A program made the position numbers and the translations under genes. From NCBI GenBank assembly GCA_035534235.1, contig DATLSH010000035.1:1-64000 (forward strand): 64,000 nt of DNA, in the 5' to 3' direction. Positions 60,038-64,000 of the stretch are shown in pieces. The DNA is from Bog-473 sp035534235 (GTDB lineage: Bacteria > Actinomycetota > Acidimicrobiia > Acidimicrobiales > RAAP-2). Positions within the stretch are counted from its first letter, which is position 1. Each line of letters begins with the position of its first letter. The notes beneath the pieces are model-generated. The model saw nothing but the letters and a program-made list of their open reading frames with translations, searched no databases and was not told where the DNA came from.

Positions 60038-61830
60038 GCGACGGGCACGCGCTCCTTCTTGGGGTGGGCAGCCTTGCCGTGCGGGACCGTCAGGGCGTCC
60101 GGGTGGTTGTAGTCCCAGGTGGGGCGCTCCGAACGGATCGGTGGCAGGTGGGTGTAGTTGTGGTGCGGAGGTGGGGAGGTGGTGAACCACTCCAGCGTGT
60201 GGGCGTCCCAGGGGTTGTCCCCGGCCGGGATCGGGTTGCGCCACGAGACGACGAAGTTGACCAGGAGGAGGAGGAAGGAGAGGGCGATGAGGAACGACCC
60301 GACGGTCGACACCACGTTGTAGCTCTGCCAACCGAGATTCGAAGGGTAGCTGGCCACGCGCCGCGGCATGCCGAGCAATCCCACCACGTACTGAGGCATG
60401 AAGGTGACCCAGAAGCCGACGAACATCAGCCAGAAGTGCCACTTGCCGAGACTCTCGCGCAGCATGCGGCCGAACATCTTGGGGTACCAGTAGTAGACCC
60501 CGGCGAACCCGGCGAACACGGCCGTCCCGAAGAGCACCTGGTGGAAATGTGCGACCACGAAATAGGTGTCGTGCACGGCGAAGTCGATGGGCGGCGAGGC
60601 CAACATGATCCCGGTGACCCCTCCCATGAGGAAGGCGAAAAGAAACCCTATGGAGAAGAGCATGGCCGCGGTGAATTGCAGCTGCCCGTGCCAGAGGGTC
60701 CCGATCCAATTGAAGAACTTGATCCCGGTCGGGACGGCGATGAGCAGGCTCAAGAAGCTGAAGAACGGCAGGAGCACGGCACCGGTGGTGAACATGTGGT
60801 GCGCCCACACACCCGTGGAGAGTGCGGCGATCGCCATGGTGGCGAAGACCATCCCCTTGTAGCCGAACACCGGCTTGCGCGAGAACACCGGAAACACTTC
60901 GGTCACGATGCCGAAGAACGGCAGGGCGAGGATGTAGACCTCCGGATGGCCGAAGAACCAGAACAGGTTCTGCCACAACAGGGGAGAACCACACGAAGCG
61001 GTGGCGGCGCCGTTGACCAAATGGCACCCGACCGCCGTGAAGATGTGCGTGCCGAAGTGGCGGTCGCAGAACAGCATGACCATGGCGCTGGTGAGGACGG
61101 GAAAGGCGATCAGGATCAGGATGGCCGTGACCAGCATGTTCCAGGTGAAGATGGGCATCCGGAACATGGTCATGCCCGGTGCCCTCAGGTAGAAGATGGT
61201 GCCCACCAGATTGACCCCGGTGAAGATGGCAGAGAATCCGGTGAGGGCGATCGCCATGATCCAGAGGTCCCCCCCCGCCCCGGGCGAGCTGGTGGCACTG
61301 GAGAGCGGCGCGTAGGCCACCCAGCCGAAGCTGGCCGCTCCACCGGCCACGAAGAACCCGATCAGCATGGTGATGGAGCCCGTGAGGTAGAGCCAGTAGC
61401 TCAGGGCATTGAGTCGGGGGAACGCCATGTCGGGCGCCCCGATCTGCAGCGGCACGATGAAGTTGGCCAGTCCGCCGAACGCGAACGGTCCGGCGAACAG
61501 GTACAGCATGAGGCTGCCGTGCATGGTGAAGAGCTGGTTGTACTGGCCGAACGTGAGCAGCGACGAGTGCGGGGACGAAAGCTGCAGGCGGATCAGCAGC
61601 GCCATGATCCCGGCCAGGTAGAACATCACCAGCGACGTGATCATGTAGCTGAGGCCGATCACCTTGTGGTCGGTGGAGGTCAGCCACTTGAGGATGCCCG
61701 TGGGCCCGTGGCGCTCGTGCCCGCCGGCATGCCCTTCGCCCGACCCGTGCCCGGGGATCTGGGGCGGGAGCTCAAGCTGGGGTCGCTCCTCCTCCGTCTC
61801 AATTCTCGCCGGAGCGATGACGTCAGTCAC
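60034..61830 (-). CDS. ctaD: cytochrome c oxidase subunit I
   Basis: CtaD houses heme a and the heme a3-CuB site where oxygen is reduced. Landmarks are TMHGSLMLYLFAGPFAF, the CuB/crosslink segment FWFFGHPEVYILALPFFGI, WAHHMFTTG for the CuB histidines and VVAHFHQVLFGTAVF for the heme ligands. The K-pathway and D-pathway regions look normal. About 12 helices span the membrane. GTG 61830 overlaps the ctaC stop by eight bases (598 residues); an alternative start lies at 61857. Confidence 0.95.
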   Translation of the reverse strand: MTDVIAPARIETEEERPQLELPPQIPGHGSGEGHAGGHERHGPTGILKWLTSTDHKVIGLSYMITSLVMFYLAGIMALLIRLQLSSPHSSLLTFGQYNQLFTMHGSLMLYLFAGPFAFGGLANFIVPLQIGAPDMAFPRLNALSYWLYLTGSITMLIGFFVAGGAASFGWVAYAPLSSATSSPGAGGDLWIMAIALTGFSAIFTGVNLVGTIFYLRAPGMTMFRMPIFTWNMLVTAILILIAFPVLTSAMVMLFCDRHFGTHIFTAVGCHLVNGAATASCGSPLLWQNLFWFFGHPEVYILALPFFGIVTEVFPVFSRKPVFGYKGMVFATMAIAALSTGVWAHHMFTTGAVLLPFFSFLSLLIAVPTGIKFFNWIGTLWHGQLQFTAAMLFSIGFLFAFLMGGVTGIMLASPPIDFAVHDTYFVVAHFHQVLFGTAVFAGFAGVYYWYPKMFGRMLRESLGKWHFWLMFVGFWVTFMPQYVVGLLGMPRRVASYPSNLGWQSYNVVSTVGSFLIALSFLLLLVNFVVSWRNPIPAGDNPWDAHTLEWFTTSPPPHHNYTHLPPIRSERPTWDYNHPDALTVPHGKAAHPKKERVPVA

Positions 61831-62710
61831 CGTAAAGGCCACCTCCTGCCGTCGCACTGCCGCTTGAGCTGGTTCGGGGGTTCAGGTCGCTGGGGAGTCG
61901 CGTCACTGAAGACGGGTGGGCCCTCTGCTGCGCCAGCTCGGTGCGCAACCAATTCGAGTAGTCGCCCGGGGACACCGACTTCACGTCGAAGAACATGAGG
62001 GAGTGGTACAGCCCGCAGAGCTGGGTGCATTGGCCGCGGTAGTCACCGTTGTGAAGGACGTTGAGGTCGAAGTAGGTGGAATAGCCGGGGGTGGCGTAGC
62101 GGCTGAAGTTGAACTCGGGCACGTAGAAGCCGTGCAGCACGTCGTAGGAGTCAAGCCTGATCCGCACCGTCTCACCGGTCGGGACAACCATGGTGGGTTC
62201 GTTCGTCGTCTGGCCGATCACTTTGACCCCGTTGGGGTACTCGAACTCCCAGCCCCATTGGAACGCGTAGACGTGGATGCTGGCCGCCGGATTCGCCTCA
62301 ACGGCGGTGACCTTGTTCTCGGCCAGAACCGTGAAGACGAAGAGCACCACGACAATGATGATGGGTACCACCGTGTAGATGATCTCGGTGGGCGTGTGGT
62401 ACTGGGACTGCTTGGGGATCTCCTCGGATCTCCTGCGGTAGCGGAAGATCGCCCACAGGATCAACATCAGGACGAAGATGCCGACCACAATGCCGGCCAC
62501 GAAGAATCCCTGCCAGAGGTGGTACTCGGTCCGGCTCTGGGTTGTTGAGCCCTTGTAGGCTCCGAAAGTGGGGAGCTGGCACCCGGTGAGCAGGAGACCG
62601 GCCGTCACCAGCCCGAAGGCGGCCAGGCGACGGTGGGGCCGCCCGGGAGGCGGAATTGCGGTGGTCGAGCCAGGCGTGCCGTGAGGGGGGCTGGTCAACG
62701 ACGAGTCCAC
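61823..62710 (-). CDS. ctaC: cytochrome c oxidase subunit II
   Basis: CtaC binds the dinuclear CuA center: the motif GQCTQLCGLYHSLMFF carries two Cys, His and Met, preceded by a distant His in DVLHGFYVPEF. The N-terminus is a lipoprotein signal (FGLVTAGLLLTGC), then two helices (about residues 70-95 and 115-135), then the periplasmic cupredoxin domain with FQWGWEFEYPNG. GTG 62710 (295 residues) is preferred because a TAGTGT box lies seven bases upstream. It heads ctaC-ctaD-ctaF. Confidence 0.93.
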   Translation of the reverse strand: MDSSLTSPPHGTPGSTTAIPPPGRPHRRLAAFGLVTAGLLLTGCQLPTFGAYKGSTTQSRTEYHLWQGFFVAGIVVGIFVLMLILWAIFRYRRRSEEIPKQSQYHTPTEIIYTVVPIIIVVVLFVFTVLAENKVTAVEANPAASIHVYAFQWGWEFEYPNGVKVIGQTTNEPTMVVPTGETVRIRLDSYDVLHGFYVPEFNFSRYATPGYSTYFDLNVLHNGDYRGQCTQLCGLYHSLMFFDVKSVSPGDYSNWLRTELAQQRAHPSSVTRLPSDLNPRTSSSGSATAGGGLYGD

Positions 62711-62717
62711 GGCGGTG

Positions 62718-62723
62718 ACACTA
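62718..62723 (-). promoter_or_regulatory. -10 box TAGTGT of ctaC
   Basis: On the minus strand TAGTGT ends seven bases before GTG 62710; TTCGTG lies 18 bases upstream of it, followed by a run of seven T. Leaderless transcription of the ctaCDF operon is likely. Confidence 0.45.
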
Positions 62724-62778
62724 TCGAACCCGGCAAAAAAACACGAAGTTGCAGCACAGCGGGTCGCCGTCGCCAACC

Positions 62779-64000
62779 TCAGGGGGCGGGTGACGTGGGA
62801 CCGTGATCGGTTTCGGCCAGGGACTCCCGGGCGGCCCAACGGAAGACGCCGCGGGCCATGGTCGAGGTGGCGCGCGTGGCCCGAGCGGTGAAGACCTCAC
62901 GGCGCGCCTGCTGGACGGCCGTGTCGCCCGGGTTGGCCAGCCAGGCGCTCTCGACCAAGTGCCCGGCCAGGCGCAGGGCCTGGTCAGACGCATCGGGTTC
63001 GGCCGACCCCTCGGCCAGAGCCACCAGCTCGAGCGCCCGGTCGGCCAGGACGCCGGGACCGCCGGCCAGGCGAGCCAGCTCGGAGGCCAGGGCGCGTTCA
63101 GGGGCGGGCTTGAGCGTGGCCGGGTTCCCGTCCCACCACCCCCCGTACTGGCGCCAGATCGTGTGGACCACGAACTCCGGCTCGTCGTAGACGGGTCGCA
63201 GGTAGGGGCGTTCCTCAAGCTCAGCGGGGGGACGGACGGAGTGGATGGCCTCGCCCAGGCGCCCGCCCGCATTCATGATGCGCAACGTCTGGTCGACCAG
63301 GGAGTCCAGCAGATCGGCCGTGTCGGTCAGCGCCTGACGCACCCGGTCCGCCCCCACCACCGGCAGCCCGTGCCCGGGCAGGAGGAACTCGGCGTTGAGA
63401 AGCAGCATGCGCCGCAGCGCCTGGGCCCACTCGCGGGGGTAGCGCTGCACCTTCTGCGGGTTGCCCGCATTGGGTGACGCCCAGATGAAGAGATCGCCGC
63501 AGCACAGCACCTTGGTGTCCGCTTGCCAGGTGACGGTGTGGTCGTCGGTCTCGCCCTTTTCGTGCCGGAGCGCGAAATCAACCCCGCCCACGGAGATATC
63601 CAGGGCATCGTGGTAGGTGCGGTCCGGGTAGCGGTAGGTGGTGGGCCAGTGCAGATCGTCGAAGCCGAACTGCCGCCGGTTGACGACGGTGTTGTAGCCC
63701 GCGGTGAAGATGTAGCGGTCGAATCGCGCCGGCAGGGCGTGGTGCGCGATCACCTCGGGGGCGGCCCACCCCTGAGCACGTGCCTCCTCCTCCCACACCG
63801 GCACGCCGAAGACGTGATCAATGTGGCCGTGGGAGTAGATGGCGGTGTGGAGGCGGGAGGCGCTCCACCTCCTGATGTCGGCATGGACGACGGGAGCGAG
63901 GGGCAGGCTCCCTGTGTCGACGAGGAGCAGCCCGTCGGCGGTGTCGAAGGCCGAGACATTGGCGAAGGACGGGGTGAACCCGACGCCCTCGGTGATCTCC
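62779..64000 (-). CDS. alkyl-sulfatase-like (BDS1) metallo-beta-lactamase hydrolase, 5' end off the window
   Basis: The visible 406 residues contain a metallo-beta-lactamase core with the zinc motif YSHGHIDHVFG, a CCGDLFIWASPNAGNPQKVQ segment and LLPGHGLPVVG. The C-terminal 150 residues are the alkyl-sulfatase dimerisation domain (TIWRQYGGWWDGNPATLKPA, LARLAGGPGVLADRA, STMARGVFRWAARE). BDS1-like enzymes hydrolyse long-chain alkyl sulfates; the true substrate here is unknown. The N-terminus lies beyond base 64000. It ends 69 bases before ctaC and is probably a separate unit. Confidence 0.82.
   Translation of the reverse strand, partial: EITEGVGFTPSFANVSAFDTADGLLLVDTGSLPLAPVVHADIRRWSASRLHTAIYSHGHIDHVFGVPVWEEEARAQGWAAPEVIAHHALPARFDRYIFTAGYNTVVNRRQFGFDDLHWPTTYRYPDRTYHDALDISVGGVDFALRHEKGETDDHTVTWQADTKVLCCGDLFIWASPNAGNPQKVQRYPREWAQALRRMLLLNAEFLLPGHGLPVVGADRVRQALTDTADLLDSLVDQTLRIMNAGGRLGEAIHSVRPPAELEERPYLRPVYDEPEFVVHTIWRQYGGWWDGNPATLKPAPERALASELARLAGGPGVLADRALELVALAEGSAEPDASDQALRLAGHLVESAWLANPGDTAVQQARREVFTARATRATSTMARGVFRWAARESLAETDHGPTSPAP

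Noticed and set aside
1..64000. tRNA, rRNA or CRISPR loci
   Set aside because: No T-loop consensus, rRNA block or regular repeat-spacer pattern was recognisable by eye; a covariance-model scan would be decisive.

Overview
The window is a high-GC, gene-dense bacterial chromosome segment. Its gene families point to an actinobacterium: MshA-type glycosyltransferase, DUF4395 protein, Rex, HelD-type RNA-polymerase motor, ctaE-qcrCAB plus ctaCDF respiratory genes, and a 14-gene nuo operon with a divergent geranylgeranyl-reductase gene. The GYW...FGDA repeats in one secreted protein are reminiscent of Acidimicrobiia, so I place the organism there tentatively (inference; no rRNA gene is present).

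Layout. 1-1500 is a small scrambled patch: the end of an IS630-type transposase, a deazaflavin-type oxidoreductase and a methyltransferase lacking its usual N-terminus. 1727-6248 carries a DUF4395 membrane protein, a beta-propeller lipoprotein, a class V aminotransferase-like enzyme, a DksA-like mini-protein, Fe/Mn superoxide dismutase and an XRE regulator. 6321-9859 has mshA, ybjN-like, proC and a SAM hydrolase gene. 9902-16831 is the redox repressor rex followed by the early tetrapyrrole operon hemA-hemC-cobA/hemD-hemB-hemL. 16938-20976 holds an ABC exporter pair, an L,D-transpeptidase and a phosphotransferase. 20981-22459 (minus) is a geranylgeranyl/menaquinone reductase divergent from nuoA-nuoN (22547-38462), a complete respiratory complex I operon. 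38555-43140 holds a Thr-rich membrane protein, a large DUF2156 (MprF-type) fusion with a translationally coupled zinc-ribbon mini-protein, and a HAD phosphatase. 43131-48375 (minus) is the operon ybjQ-hemE-hemH-hemG-lnt. 48464-50824 is helD. 50922-55011 is ctaE-qcrC-qcrA-qcrB. 55075-59526 is a set of secreted or small proteins, including a frameshifted Rieske pseudogene, a Cys-rich mini-protein and an ArsR-SRPBCC fusion with a readable promoter and operator. 59645-62710 (minus) is ctaC-ctaD-ctaF. The right edge cuts a BDS1-like metallo-beta-lactamase gene.

How it fits together. This is a respiratory-chain and heme locus. Complex I, a bcc complex and an aa3 oxidase share the region with most heme synthesis enzymes and with the NADH/NAD sensor Rex. 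Menaquinone side-chain reduction is encoded next to complex I. Many genes show a TANNNT -10 box 4 to 9 bases before the start codon and no Shine-Dalgarno sequence, which suggests widespread leaderless transcripts.

The least ordinary items are the DUF2156 protein carrying what looks like a dead phosphoesterase domain with its coupled zinc-ribbon partner, the Lnt whose nucleophile position is Ser instead of Cys, the Rieske pseudogene broken at its cluster-ligand motif, and the ArsR operator lying inside its own promoter spacer. I found no tRNA, rRNA, CRISPR array or intact mobile element.
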